DNA of 64,000 bases. Origin: Sphaerisporangium rhizosphaerae. Lineage in GTDB: Bacteria; Actinomycetota; Actinomycetes; Streptosporangiales; Streptosporangiaceae. The stretch is from positions 1 to 64,000 of the forward strand of contig NZ_JBHTCG010000008.1 of the NCBI RefSeq assembly GCF_042665155.1. Reading direction: 5' to 3'. Under the pieces are notes generated by a model, which saw only the letters and a program-made list of their open reading frames with translations, ran no database searches and was not told where the DNA came from. Of the stretch, positions 1 through 8,074 are shown one piece after another (position 1 is the stretch's first letter; the number at the start of each line of letters is the position of its first letter). Both the position numbers and the translations under genes were made by a program.

Positions 1-130
1 ACCAAAGGAACCATCCCCGCGACCACGAAAGCCACGGAAGACGGGAAAATGCATATTCATGCACTGGCTTTTAACACACTGTTGAGTTCTCAAGAAACGG
101 ACGCGTACACCACCGGAAACCAGACCCACC
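1..130 (-). other. Leader of an rRNA operon; 16S gene off the left edge
   Basis: Read on the minus strand, this stretch contains TTGAGAACTCAACAGTGTG, then AAAAGCCAGTGC, and further on GGTTCCTTTGG. This order is characteristic of the transcribed leader just upstream of 16S rRNA in Streptomyces and Streptosporangiaceae, where it forms part of the processing stem and antitermination region. The 16S gene itself would begin left of position 1 and is not in the window. No ORF here has an RBS or actinobacterial codon bias. Recognition is from memory of published leaders, not from an alignment. Confidence 0.8.
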
Positions 131-173
131 AAGGACCCGACCCCCGACTGGGGCGTTCATTTCGTATGCCTTC

Positions 174-203
174 ATTTTAGCCGATCCGGTCGACCGGAAC
201 CAA
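174..203 (-). promoter_or_regulatory. Probable rRNA promoter, proximal
   Basis: On the minus strand TTGGTT is followed 18 bp later by TAAAAT, a good -35/-10 pair. The spacer contains the perfect 12-bp palindrome CCGGTCGACCGG (186-197). Transcription would start near 167 and run leftward into the rRNA leader. Multiple tandem promoters are usual for actinobacterial rRNA operons. Confidence 0.55.
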
Positions 204-284
204 ATCGCGCCGTTACCGGCACTTGACTCCCGCCACCCGAACCAACGAGCATTCAGGCCGCCCCGTCTCCAGGGCAACCCCTCT

Positions 285-313
285 AACTTACACACTCTGT
301 CGTAGTGACGCAA
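285..313 (-). promoter_or_regulatory. Probable rRNA promoter, distal
   Basis: On the minus strand TTGCGT, a 17-bp spacer and TAAGTT form a -35/-10 pair about 110 bp upstream of the proximal promoter. Transcription would start near 278. The region 314-559, between this promoter and the divergent permease gene, holds no convincing gene; it may contain further rRNA promoters, but none was clear to me. Confidence 0.5.
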
Positions 314-559
314 GCGCCTCTGCGAAGATTTTTTCGAGGGGTACCGACATGCGCTCCCGCCAGCGCCCAGGCCGCAACCACTCGAGGTGGTGGGCTTGGT
401 TGGTGGCCGGGCGATGCCGACGACAAAAGATTAGCACCGTCCGCGCGTCCCTCGATCCAATACAGGCAACGTTCGAGTAGAACCTTTCGGCCCACGGGGC
501 AAGACCAGTACAACAAGCGGTAGGACCGAGGATCACGAACCGGATCGAGGCTGACCACC

Positions 560-1609
560 GTGAGCGAGCGAAGTACCCCCCGGGCGCTGGTCATGCTGCT
601 GGTGGCGGCCTCGGCCGTCGTCGTGCTGGCCGGCATCAAGGCCGTCAACACCATCCTCGGCCCCATCGTGCTCGCCCTGGTCCTGGTCGTGGCGGTCGCC
701 CCGATCAGGGGGTGGCTCGTCCGCAGGCGCGCGCCGAGCTGGCTGGTCGTCGCCGTGCCGTTCTCGGTGGTCATCGTGGTCCTGCTCGGCATGGTGGCGA
801 TCCTCACCACCGCCGTCGTCCAGATGGCGGCGCTGCTGCCGGGCTACTCGGGTCAGTTCAACAAGCTGGTGGCCGACGCCCAGGCGTGGGCGGGCGCGCG
901 CGGCATCGCGCCACAGGTGAACCAGGCGCTGCGGTCCCTTGATCCGGGCAAGATGTTGGGGATCGCGCAGAGCCTGGTGTCCAGCGTGCTCGGAGTGGTT
1001 TCGAGCCTGTTCCTCATCGTCGTGCTGCTGCTGGCGATGAGCCTGGACGCACCGGTCACCTCCCGGATCATCGCGGCCGCCGCGGCGGAGCGGCCGGCGA
1101 TCACCAAGGCGCTCACGACGTTCGCCGACAGGACCCGGCGTTACCTGCTCGTCTCCACGATCTTCGGTCTGATCTGCGCCGCGCTGGACGTGGTCGCGTT
1201 GTACGTGCTGAGCGTGCCGCTTCCCTTGCTTTGGGGCGTGCTGGCGTTGATCACCAACTACATCCCGAACATCGGGTTCGTCATCGGGCTGGTGCCGCCG
1301 GCCCTGTTGGCGCTCCTGACGGGCGGTCTGCAGAGCATGATCCTGGTGATCGTGGCCTACATGGTGATCAACATCGTGGTCCAGTCGTTCATCCAGCCGA
1401 AGTTCCTCGGCGACGCCGTCGGGTTGAGCACCACGGTGACATTCCTGTCGCTGATCCTCTGGGCGACGGTGCTGGGACCGCTGGGAGCGCTTCTGGCCAT
1501 CCCGCTCACTCTGCTGACCCGTGCCCTGTTCATCGACAGCGATCCGGGGCTCAAGTGGTCGACCGCCCTGGTGTCCGGCGAGCTGCCCGCGAACCGGCCG
1601 GGGTCGTGA
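560..1609 (+). CDS. AI-2E family (PerM/UPF0118) membrane transporter
   Basis: 349-residue integral membrane protein of the AI-2E/PerM family. A cluster of hydrophobic helices lies at residues 10-85, a soluble amphipathic segment at about 90-145, and a C-terminal helical block runs from about 195 to 330 with the family-typical 'ITNYIPNIGF' and 'QPKFLGDAVGLS' stretches. Members are permeases; the quorum-signal role is established for few of them and cannot be assumed. The GTG start has no clear Shine-Dalgarno sequence. The gene is divergent from the rRNA operon and convergent with the GT87-like gene, so it is probably monocistronic. Substrate unknown. Confidence 0.85.
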   Translation: MSERSTPRALVMLLVAASAVVVLAGIKAVNTILGPIVLALVLVVAVAPIRGWLVRRRAPSWLVVAVPFSVVIVVLLGMVAILTTAVVQMAALLPGYSGQFNKLVADAQAWAGARGIAPQVNQALRSLDPGKMLGIAQSLVSSVLGVVSSLFLIVVLLLAMSLDAPVTSRIIAAAAAERPAITKALTTFADRTRRYLLVSTIFGLICAALDVVALYVLSVPLPLLWGVLALITNYIPNIGFVIGLVPPALLALLTGGLQSMILVIVAYMVINIVVQSFIQPKFLGDAVGLSTTVTFLSLILWATVLGPLGALLAIPLTLLTRALFIDSDPGLKWSTALVSGELPANRPGS

Positions 1610-1627
1610 CCCGGCCGGGGTCGTGAC
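1594..1627. repeat. 17-bp direct repeat spanning the stop codon
   Basis: CCGGCCGGGGTCGTGAC occurs twice in immediate tandem. The first copy contains the TGA of the permease gene and the second lies just after it. Each unit followed by CCGG can form a short CCGGGTC/GACCCGG hairpin, so the duplication may also act as a bidirectional terminator for the convergent pair. Confidence 0.7.
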
Positions 1628-1734
1628 CCGGCAGGAATGGACGCCGGCCGCGCGTCAGGACAGGCGTCCACGCGTCTCGCGAGCGTCCGCGATCGCGAAG
1701 GCGCACGCGGATCATGCCGGAGAGCGAGCCCGCC

Positions 1735-2979
1735 TCAGGCCGAGGCTCCGACCGCCGTGCGGGGGACTCCCTCGCTCGTCGCGAGCGTGGAGCTCCCGTG
1801 CCTGCGGCCCCAGGGCATGGCGGCGATGAGGAGGGGAAGCAGCACCGCCGAGCTCATCGCCCACGGTGAGTGCAGGTTCCACCAGCGCACGTCGTTGAAC
1901 TGGGTCAGGTAGAGATAGCCGACGGCCGCCCACGTGGAGGTGCCGATGATGACCGGCCAGGCGAACCGCGTCGGACGGGCGACGAGGAACGGCATGAACC
2001 ACATGAGGTACTGCGCGCCCAGCCGCGGGGTGACGACCATGAACGCGAGCAGCAGCGCCGTGGTCAGGTCGACGGGGTCGGCGCGGCGCCACAGGAAGCC
2101 GACGACGAGCAGCGTGCCGTAGATGGCCCACTGGCCGTAGCGGGCGAGGTCGGCGTTCAAAGTCCAGTCGCCGCCGACCACGAGCGCGGTCCATCCCCAC
2201 TCGCCGATGATGGGACGCACGTCGCCGATGGTCTGGATCACCTTGGGGAGCTGGGCGAGGGACGTACCCGCGCCGATGGGCAGCGTGACCAGGAAGAAGA
2301 TCGGCGCCACGCCGGTGGCGAAGAAGGCGTAGATGCGCGAGCGCAGGTCGGGCAGGAACAGCAGCATGCCGGGGACCAACCAGATCGGCCAGCTCTTGGC
2401 GCACAGCGCGAGGCCCATGAGCAGGCCGGCGACGATCGCGTTGCGGACGGGCCTGGACGTCCTGGCGTTCCTGGCGACGATGAAGGCCGCGACGCCGAAC
2501 ATCAGGGAGACCGGCTCGACCTGGCCGTGCACCGCGGCCACCAGGATCGCGAGCGGGTTGCAGGCGTACTGGAAGGCGCGCAGGCGGGCGTCCTTGCCGC
2601 CGGCGAGCCTGCCGACCAGGGGGATCAGGATGATGTCGGCGACCACGGTGACCAGGCGGCCGGCGACCTCCCACGGGATGTGCATCCACAGCAGTAAGCC
2701 GTACACGTACGGGATCGTGGGAAGGAAGTGCCAGCCGCCGTCGCTCTCGAGCACGGGGTCCCGGTGGGCCAAGATCGCCTGGCCCGCCGGTTGGAAGCTC
2801 TTCATGAAGTCCACGGGCTGCCAGACGGACTTCACGGCCAAGATCATGATCAGGACGCGCACCCCGACGCCGACGGCGAGCGTGACGGCCGGCGACGGTC
2901 TCCAGCCCTTCCATTGGGCGACGATCGCGAGCACGACACCTGAGACGAGGACGCACCCCGTGAGAATTGCGTTGTCCAT
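1735..2979 (-). CDS. GT87-like polytopic membrane glycosyltransferase
   Basis: 414-residue membrane protein with about ten hydrophobic helices, resembling the GT-C fold glycosyltransferase 87 family (DUF2029), which in actinobacteria uses polyprenyl-phosphate sugars for envelope glycans. An acidic loop early in the protein ('SVWQPVDFMKSFQPAG', then a second Asp-rich loop) is where GT-C enzymes place their catalytic Asp. I chose the ATG at 2979, where a GGCAGG lies 12 bp upstream; GTG 2988 is an alternative. Donor and acceptor are unknown. The last 25 residues are hydrophilic. No partner genes are adjacent. Confidence 0.7.
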   Translation of the reverse strand: MDNAILTGCVLVSGVVLAIVAQWKGWRPSPAVTLAVGVGVRVLIMILAVKSVWQPVDFMKSFQPAGQAILAHRDPVLESDGGWHFLPTIPYVYGLLLWMHIPWEVAGRLVTVVADIILIPLVGRLAGGKDARLRAFQYACNPLAILVAAVHGQVEPVSLMFGVAAFIVARNARTSRPVRNAIVAGLLMGLALCAKSWPIWLVPGMLLFLPDLRSRIYAFFATGVAPIFFLVTLPIGAGTSLAQLPKVIQTIGDVRPIIGEWGWTALVVGGDWTLNADLARYGQWAIYGTLLVVGFLWRRADPVDLTTALLLAFMVVTPRLGAQYLMWFMPFLVARPTRFAWPVIIGTSTWAAVGYLYLTQFNDVRWWNLHSPWAMSSAVLLPLLIAAMPWGRRHGSSTLATSEGVPRTAVGASA

Positions 2980-3006
2980 GACGCTCACTAGCCTGCCGGA
3001 ACACAA

Positions 3007-3247
3007 CCCATACCGACCACTCGGGTGTGAAAATTGCCACCATCTATCCAGAATTGTTCACACAAAGAAGTGTTTTGACTCCTATGGGTGACGATCATGC
3101 GCTAAGTGTGCATTAGATCGGTCCACGGAGGCGGGCCGTCGAGCACACGCGCAGGTCACGGACGAGGTGTCCAGGGACGGCGAGGAGACGGCGGGCGGCC
3201 CTCTCCGAGGGACCGACGAGGAACCGAAGGCGCTGTGCGGGACGAGC
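3007..3247. other. Intergenic region with a spaced inverted repeat
   Basis: No gene seen. GTGTGAA (3025-3031) and TTCACAC (3057-3063) form a perfect 7-bp inverted repeat with a 25-bp spacer, 45-85 bp upstream of the GT87-like start. It probably lies in that gene's promoter, but no convincing -35/-10 pair could be fixed. Confidence 0.35.
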
Positions 3248-3292
3248 GTGCGGCCCGCGGGCTCCGTGGGGGGTCGGAGCCGCGGGCCGCAC
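3248..3292 (-). terminator. Long terminator hairpin after the chitinase operon
   Basis: GTGCGGCCCGCGG (3248-3260) pairs perfectly with 3280-3292. After a one-base bulge, CTCCG (3262-3266) pairs with CGGAG (3275-3279), giving 18 bp of stem over an 8-base loop. It lies 50 bp past the stop of the second chitinase. There is no U-tract, as is common in actinobacteria. Confidence 0.75.
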
Positions 3293-3343
3293 GGTCCTCG
3301 GCGGCCGGTCTTCGCACTCGGCTGATCTAGGCGAGACCGCCGG

Positions 3344-4897
3344 TCAGAAGCCTGCGGTGATCTGCGTGAACTGCCAGTCGCTCTGGGCGATGCCGCTGCA
3401 CGCCGACTGGACGCCGCCGCCCGCGCAGCCGCGGTCGCGGTTGACCGACCAGAACGCCAGACGCGCCAGCCCCTTGGACTTGGCCCAGTCGCGGATCTGG
3501 GTCCAGGTCGCGGGCGTGGTGGTCTCCTGCTGGTCGGACAGGCCGTTCATGCCGGAGATGCCCATGTGAGCGTAGGCGGTGGCGTCGGACCAGCCGAAGG
3601 CGTTCTTCAGCGCGGTCTTCAGGCCTTCGGAGGCGTTGACGGTGCTCTGGTACATGTTGGCGCCGCCGCCGAAGTCGAACGGCATGATCGTGAACACGTC
3701 GATGTTCGCGCCCAGCGCCGCCGCCTGGTTGATGAGCCGGGTGCCGTAGTACGTCGGGCCCGTGGTGCTGGTGCCGAACGTGACGATCGTCTTGATGCCG
3801 GGGTTGTTCTGCTTGACGATCTTCAGCGCGTTGAGGATGCGGTCCTGGACGGCCTCGTTCTCGAACTCGTCGCTGTTCTCGATGTCGATGTCGATGGCCT
3901 TCAGGTTGTAGGCGCTGATGACCTGCTGGTAGGCGCCGGCCAGCGCCTGGGGGGTGGAGCAGTTCGGGCCGAGCTTGTTGCCGCTCCAGCCGCCGAACGA
4001 GGGGACGATGTCGCCGCCGGCCGCCTTGATCTGCGCGATCGCCGTCGCGTCGGCGCCTCCCTGCAGCGGGCGCTGCCCGTCCCACGCCGGGGTGCAGCCG
4101 CCGCCGGACAGGACGAACGCCATGGTGAACCACTTGACCCCGGTCGCGTTCATGACCGTGGCGGGGTTCGGCGGGCTGCCCCAGCCCAGGTACAGGTAGG
4201 GGGCTCCGCTGCCGCCGGTGGGCTGCTGGCATCCGGTGGTGGTGGCGGTGACGGCCGCGCTCGCGGACGACTCGCCGACCGAGTTGTACGCCTTCACGGT
4301 GTAGGTGTGCGAGGTGCAGGAGGCGAGCGAGCCGATGGTGGCCGAGGTGCCGGTCACCGTGGCCCTGACGGTCGAGCCCTCGTACACGCGGTAGCCGGTC
4401 ACGGTGCCGCTGGAGGCGGACCAGGACAGGGAGATCGACGTGCTCGACGTGCCGGTGACGGCCGGGGTGCCGGGCGTGCCGGGCGCGCCGGGGTTGGTGG
4501 TGCCGCCCGAGCAGGCGGCTCCGTTCAGCGTGCAGTTGAGCGGGGCGCCGAAGTTGCCTGGGCTGCCGTTGAAGCCGAAGGTCGTGCTGGCGCCGGCGGC
4601 CAGGGTCGGGGCCCAGCTCGGGTTGGTGAAGGTGTAGTGCTGGCCGCTCCTGGTCATCACCGCGTCCCACGCGGTGGTGACGGAGTAGCCGGAGGGCAGG
4701 TCGAAGGCGACGGTCCAGCCGTTCAGCGGGCTGGAGGTGCCGTTGGTGACGGTGTACTTGCCCTCGAAGCCGCTCCCCCAGTCCTGCGGCTTGGTGAAGG
4801 TCGCGGTGGCCGAGGCCGCCGAGGCGGGGGCCGTCGTCACCACCAGTACGGCGCCGGCGGCGAGCAGTGCCGCGACGCATAAGCGGATCAGGCGCAT
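3344..4897 (-). CDS. Secreted chitinase: CBM2 - Fn3 - GH18
   Basis: 517 residues. A Sec signal peptide (1 to about 28, ending 'APASA') precedes a CBM2 cellulose/chitin-binding module (about 31-130, closing with 'LNCTLNGAAC'), a fibronectin type III module (about 143-222) and a GH18 catalytic domain (about 232-517). The catalytic motif is 'DIDIE' at 336-340, with E340 as the expected acid; the usual Gly of DGxDxDxE is replaced, as in many streptomycete-type chitinases. AAGGA lies 7 bp before the ATG. It is the second gene of a pair, 12 bp after the stop of the other chitinase, so the two are co-transcribed. Predicted role: extracellular endo-hydrolysis of chitin. Confidence 0.9.
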   Translation of the reverse strand: MRLIRLCVAALLAAGAVLVVTTAPASAASATATFTKPQDWGSGFEGKYTVTNGTSSPLNGWTVAFDLPSGYSVTTAWDAVMTRSGQHYTFTNPSWAPTLAAGASTTFGFNGSPGNFGAPLNCTLNGAACSGGTTNPGAPGTPGTPAVTGTSSTSISLSWSASSGTVTGYRVYEGSTVRATVTGTSATIGSLASCTSHTYTVKAYNSVGESSASAAVTATTTGCQQPTGGSGAPYLYLGWGSPPNPATVMNATGVKWFTMAFVLSGGGCTPAWDGQRPLQGGADATAIAQIKAAGGDIVPSFGGWSGNKLGPNCSTPQALAGAYQQVISAYNLKAIDIDIENSDEFENEAVQDRILNALKIVKQNNPGIKTIVTFGTSTTGPTYYGTRLINQAAALGANIDVFTIMPFDFGGGANMYQSTVNASEGLKTALKNAFGWSDATAYAHMGISGMNGLSDQQETTTPATWTQIRDWAKSKGLARLAFWSVNRDRGCAGGGVQSACSGIAQSDWQFTQITAGF

Positions 4898-4909
4898 CGG
4901 ATCGTCCTT

Positions 4910-6277
4910 TCAGCCGGTGAAGGCCTTGAAGATGGTGGTGAACTCGTAGGCCGACTGGCTGACGCCGCTGCAGGTGGGCGAGAGGGTGCCGTTCGGGCAG
5001 CCGCCGTTGTCGCGGCCGGCCGACCAGAAGCCGATCCGGCCGACGTGGTTGGCCTGGGCGTAGGACAGCAGCTTGCGCGCGTCCGCCTGCGTGGTGGTCT
5101 GGCCGGTGTCGTTCTTGCCGATCATCGGGGTGAGGCCGAGCAGCCGCTTGAGCTGCGCATCCGTCTTCGAGGGCCAGATCGTCCGCATCTGCCCGAGCGT
5201 CGCGTTGGCCGCGGACACCATGGCGTCGCCCCAGGCGCCGGAGTAGCCGAAGTCCATCAGCATCGGGTTGACCAGCACGTTCAGCCCGCGCGCCGCGGCG
5301 TCCTGGAGGATCTGGACCGAGAACGGGTCCATGCCGTAGTCCTGGCCCTGGATGCGGAGGGTGTAGCTGATCACCGTGCCGCGTTCGGCCTGCAGTTGCC
5401 TGAGCGCCGAGTTGACCTTGGCGGTGTCGATGGACGCCTCGATGTCGACGTCCAGGTGGTTGGTGCCGACGGTGTCCAGCACCTTCTTGTAGGCCGCCAG
5501 CAGTTGCGCCGTGGTGCCGCAGCTGTGTTCCAGGTACGGGCCGACGGCGCCGCCCGTGGCGACGATCACCTGGCCGCCCCGCGCCTGCAGTCCGCGGACG
5601 TCGTTGATGACGCGCGAGTCGTTCAGCGGGATGGTGCCGCCCCAGGCGGGGTTGCAGCCGGTGCTGTCGCCGAGGGCGAAGGCGAGGGTGTAGTTCTTCA
5701 CCCCGGTCGCGGTGGCCGCGCTGACCAGCGACGGCGTGGTCATCGTGATGTCGATGTAGGGGGCGAGGAGGATCGCGCCGGTCGGCGGCGGGGTCACGGT
5801 CGGGGTCGGCGTGGGCGTCGGGGTGGGCGTGCGAGTGGGAGTGGGAGTCGGTCCGGGCGGCGTGGGCGTCGGGCTGGGGGTGGTGCCGCCGCCGCAGGAC
5901 GCGCCGTTGACCTTGCAGTTCAGCGGCGCTCCGGGCCCCGCGCCGACGAACCCGAACGAGGCGGAGGCGCCGGGCGCCAGGGATCCGTTGTACTCGCGGT
6001 TCCTGAAGGTGTAGTGGCCGCCGGACTGGTTCATCAGGGCGTCCCAGTAGGTGCCGACGGTGGTGCCGGACGGCAGGTCGAACTCCACGGTCCAGCCGTT
6101 GACGGTGCTCGCGGTGCCGTTGGCGACGGTGTACTTGGCCTCGAAGCCCGACCCCCAGTCGGAGGTCTTGACGAAGGTGGCGCTCACCGAGGCGGCCTGC
6201 GCGCCCGGTGGCGCGAGCACCGCGACGGCGATGCTCGCCAGGGCTGTGAGGACGAGCAGGGGCAAGGTGCGTCGCAT
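4910..6277 (-). CDS. Secreted chitinase: CBM2 - PT linker - GH18
   Basis: 455 residues. Signal peptide 1 to about 29, CBM2 module about 30-128, a Thr-Pro repeat linker (about 133-166) and a GH18 domain (about 168-455) with 'DVDIE' at 276-280 (E280 catalytic). The downstream gene has an Fn3 module in place of the PT linker, so the pair looks like an old duplication with a swapped linker. Start chosen at ATG 6277 because GGGAG lies 5 bp upstream; an earlier in-frame ATG at 6289 lacks one. First gene of the operon, about 160 bp below a 17-bp palindrome. It releases chito-oligomers outside the cell; the exact product is not predictable. Confidence 0.88.
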   Translation of the reverse strand: MRRTLPLLVLTALASIAVAVLAPPGAQAASVSATFVKTSDWGSGFEAKYTVANGTASTVNGWTVEFDLPSGTTVGTYWDALMNQSGGHYTFRNREYNGSLAPGASASFGFVGAGPGAPLNCKVNGASCGGGTTPSPTPTPPGPTPTPTRTPTPTPTPTPTVTPPPTGAILLAPYIDITMTTPSLVSAATATGVKNYTLAFALGDSTGCNPAWGGTIPLNDSRVINDVRGLQARGGQVIVATGGAVGPYLEHSCGTTAQLLAAYKKVLDTVGTNHLDVDIEASIDTAKVNSALRQLQAERGTVISYTLRIQGQDYGMDPFSVQILQDAAARGLNVLVNPMLMDFGYSGAWGDAMVSAANATLGQMRTIWPSKTDAQLKRLLGLTPMIGKNDTGQTTTQADARKLLSYAQANHVGRIGFWSAGRDNGGCPNGTLSPTCSGVSQSAYEFTTIFKAFTG

Positions 6278-6439
6278 GATCGCTCCCATGCTGCGAAAGG
6301 CGGGCGTCGCGCGTCCCGGGCGCGGGACGCGAGGGGGGTGAGAGGGAGGATGGGCGCTGGCTCACTGGATGTCCGCAGCTCATGGGGCATCGGCACTGGA
6401 GGGGGCAGGGGCGCGGACGGCTGCAGGTCGCCAATACTT

Positions 6440-6456
6440 TTAGGAAAGTTTCCTAA
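6440..6456 (-). promoter_or_regulatory. 17-bp perfect palindrome upstream of the chitinases
   Basis: TTAGGAAA-G-TTTCCTAA: two 8-bp arms around one base, in a very GC-rich setting. On the minus strand it runs directly into TAAAAGTAT, a possible -10 region, so a bound regulator would cover the promoter. I infer an operator for chitinase control; the binding protein is unknown and not encoded nearby. Confidence 0.6.
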
Positions 6457-6772
6457 GAGTTGTCGCGATCGTAGCTCCGGCGCAGGCCGCTCACAAGGCC
6501 CAAACGACGAGGTTTTCTCCCAGGCAGGGCGGCTTTGACAGCCGGATCACACTGGTCTACCCGCCTGCCTGGAGACATACGGTCACCCCGCCGCGGCGGC
6601 CCGGCCCGGATTCGCCATGCCCGGCGCGACGACGGCGGTCACGTTCCTCCGGACGCGCAGCGGCCCAGGGCGCCGGGCCGGTGTCGTGGCAGATGGCTCG
6701 CGTTAACGGGGTGAACGTGGGGTTTGCGGCGGTATAGCGTGTCACTTCCCTGCGTACATGGAGTTCGGCGGC
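6457..6772. other. Gene-free region between chitinases and exporter
   Basis: No gene with credible codon use. It holds the far side of the chitinase promoter and the promoter of the LysE-type gene. ACTGGTCTA at about 6549-6557 matches one half of the DasR (dre) consensus, but the other half is absent. Confidence 0.5.
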
Positions 6773-7423
6773 ATGTTCTTCGGCATCACCAATATCTGGG
6801 CCTACGTGATCGGGGCCTTTCTGATCATTCTTCTTCCCGGTCCCAACTCGCTGTACGTCCTGACGGTGGGGGCGCGGCGCGGCGTGCGCACCGGGTACCG
6901 CGCGGCCGGCGGGGTGTTCGTGGGCGACACGGTGCTGATGGTGCTGTCGGCGGCCGGGGTCGCCTCGCTGCTGCGGTCCACGCCGATGCTGTTCAACGTG
7001 GTCAAGTACGCCGGCGCGGCCTACCTCGCGTGGCTGGGCTTCAACATGATCCGCGCCGCCGTGCGGTCGTGGCGGGGCAAGGACGAGCCGGGCGGGCAGG
7101 CGGAGGCGGCGCCCGACCTCGCCGACCCGTTCAGGAAGGCCCTCACGATCAGCCTGCTCAACCCCAAGGCGATCTTGTTCTTCATCTCGTTCTTCGTGCA
7201 GTTCGTCGACCCGCATTACGGCGCGCCGGCGCTGTCATTCCTGATCTTGGGCGCGATCTGCCAATTCTTCAGCGTCATCTACCTGTCCACGCTGATTTTC
7301 GGCGGGGTGTACCTGGCCACCCAGTTCCGGCGGCGGCGCAGGCTCTCGGCCGGCCTCACCTCCGGCGTGGGGGCGCTCTTCCTCGCCTTCGGCGCCCGGC
7401 TGGCGACCTCCAGCCTCGGCTGA
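6773..7423 (+). CDS. LysE-family amino acid exporter, LeuE-like
   Basis: 216-residue LysE/RhtB-type exporter with about six helices. The N-terminus 'MFFGITNIWAYVIGAF' and 'LLPGPNSLYVL' are typical of leucine exporter LeuE orthologues in actinobacteria. A hydrophilic loop at about 105-120 separates the two halves, and 'NPKAILFFISFF' is the family signature in the second half. ATG 6773 was chosen over ATG 6758 because GGAG lies 9 bp upstream of it and the protein then starts where homologues do. Exports neutral amino acids such as leucine in characterised members. Monocistronic by context. Confidence 0.88.
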   Translation: MFFGITNIWAYVIGAFLIILLPGPNSLYVLTVGARRGVRTGYRAAGGVFVGDTVLMVLSAAGVASLLRSTPMLFNVVKYAGAAYLAWLGFNMIRAAVRSWRGKDEPGGQAEAAPDLADPFRKALTISLLNPKAILFFISFFVQFVDPHYGAPALSFLILGAICQFFSVIYLSTLIFGGVYLATQFRRRRRLSAGLTSGVGALFLAFGARLATSSLG

Positions 7424-7444
7424 CGGCCGCCGCTCGCGCGGCCG
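7424..7444. terminator. Bidirectional terminator hairpin
   Basis: CGGCCGC (7424-7430) and GCGGCCG (7438-7444) form a 7-bp perfect stem with a 7-base loop between two convergent stop codons 34 bp apart. Confidence 0.55.
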
Positions 7445-7457
7445 CCGGCCGACCCGC

Positions 7458-7799
7458 TCAGTCGTCGTTGACCTTCAGCGCGACGCTGACCAGTGACAGG
7501 AACAGCTCGGCGTCGGTGCGGTCCGCGATCTCGACACGGATCCAGCCGGTGCCGTGACCTGGTGTGACACGATGGGAGTCGGCGAGCACCCGGGCCCATC
7601 GGTCGACGAGGGAGGCGGTGAGCAGCAGCTCGGCAGTGTGGTCGCCGCGCATGCGGATGATCTCGCGGCCGCGCGCGCGGAAGCGGATGGCCTTGCGAGA
7701 GTGGCTGACCGCGAGGTCGGGCCAACGGGTCAGCTCGACGGCGACGTCGGCCACGCAATCGGCGGACGGGGGGACATGCGTGCGTGAGAGCACTGCCAT
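7458..7799 (-). CDS. Small luciferase-domain (DUF5519-like) protein
   Basis: 113 residues. The central part ('AIRFRARGREIIRMRGDHTAELLL', broken here by description: an RFRxRGxEI block, then HTAELLL and HRVTPGHGTGW) resembles the short 'luciferase' domain family PF17648/DUF5519, whose biochemical role is not established; the name does not imply light emission. ATG 7799 has GGGAG 9 bp upstream; a longer GTG start at 7871 is possible (137 residues). Divergent from the VC0807-like gene, with a 10-bp inverted repeat in the gap. Confidence 0.6.
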   Translation of the reverse strand: MAVLSRTHVPPSADCVADVAVELTRWPDLAVSHSRKAIRFRARGREIIRMRGDHTAELLLTASLVDRWARVLADSHRVTPGHGTGWIRVEIADRTDAELFLSLVSVALKVNDD

Positions 7800-7900
7800 G
7801 ACTTCATGCTCCCGAACCGCTCGCCATCCGGAAACCCTCCGTTCCCGAACCGTTATCCAATGTTCAACCACCTCATGAAGGGTGTACTGCCCGAAGCTCA

Positions 7901-7927
7901 GTAATGATCGGATTAAACGATCATTAC
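7901..7927. promoter_or_regulatory. 10-bp inverted repeat in a divergent promoter region
   Basis: GTAATGATCG (7901-7910) and CGATCATTAC (7918-7927) are perfect inverted repeats around GATTAAA. The AT-rich element lies between two divergent genes and has no U-tract or nearby stop codon, so an operator is likelier than a terminator. A TetR- or MarR-type binder would fit its size; none is adjacent. Confidence 0.5.
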
Positions 7928-8074
7928 CAACATATGTACGCCTTACCTGGACATTGTGTACCGTGAGCCACTAATGACTACAATTCGGCGTTTCGGTCGC
8001 GTTTCGGCGAACACATCCCAGGGTAGGCGTCGAAGCTTTAGCGTCGTTCCCCGAACGTCCTCCCTGGGAGAAGC

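Noticed and set aside
3327..6434. 1035-residue open frame opposite in phase to the chitinases
   Set aside because: It is Arg/Pro/His-rich, the usual out-of-phase shadow of GC-rich genes, and overlaps two well-supported chitinases.
6549..6564. DasR (dre) site near the chitinases
   Set aside because: ACTGGTCTA matches one half, but the second half (GACCAGT-like) is missing and it lies far from the chitinase start.
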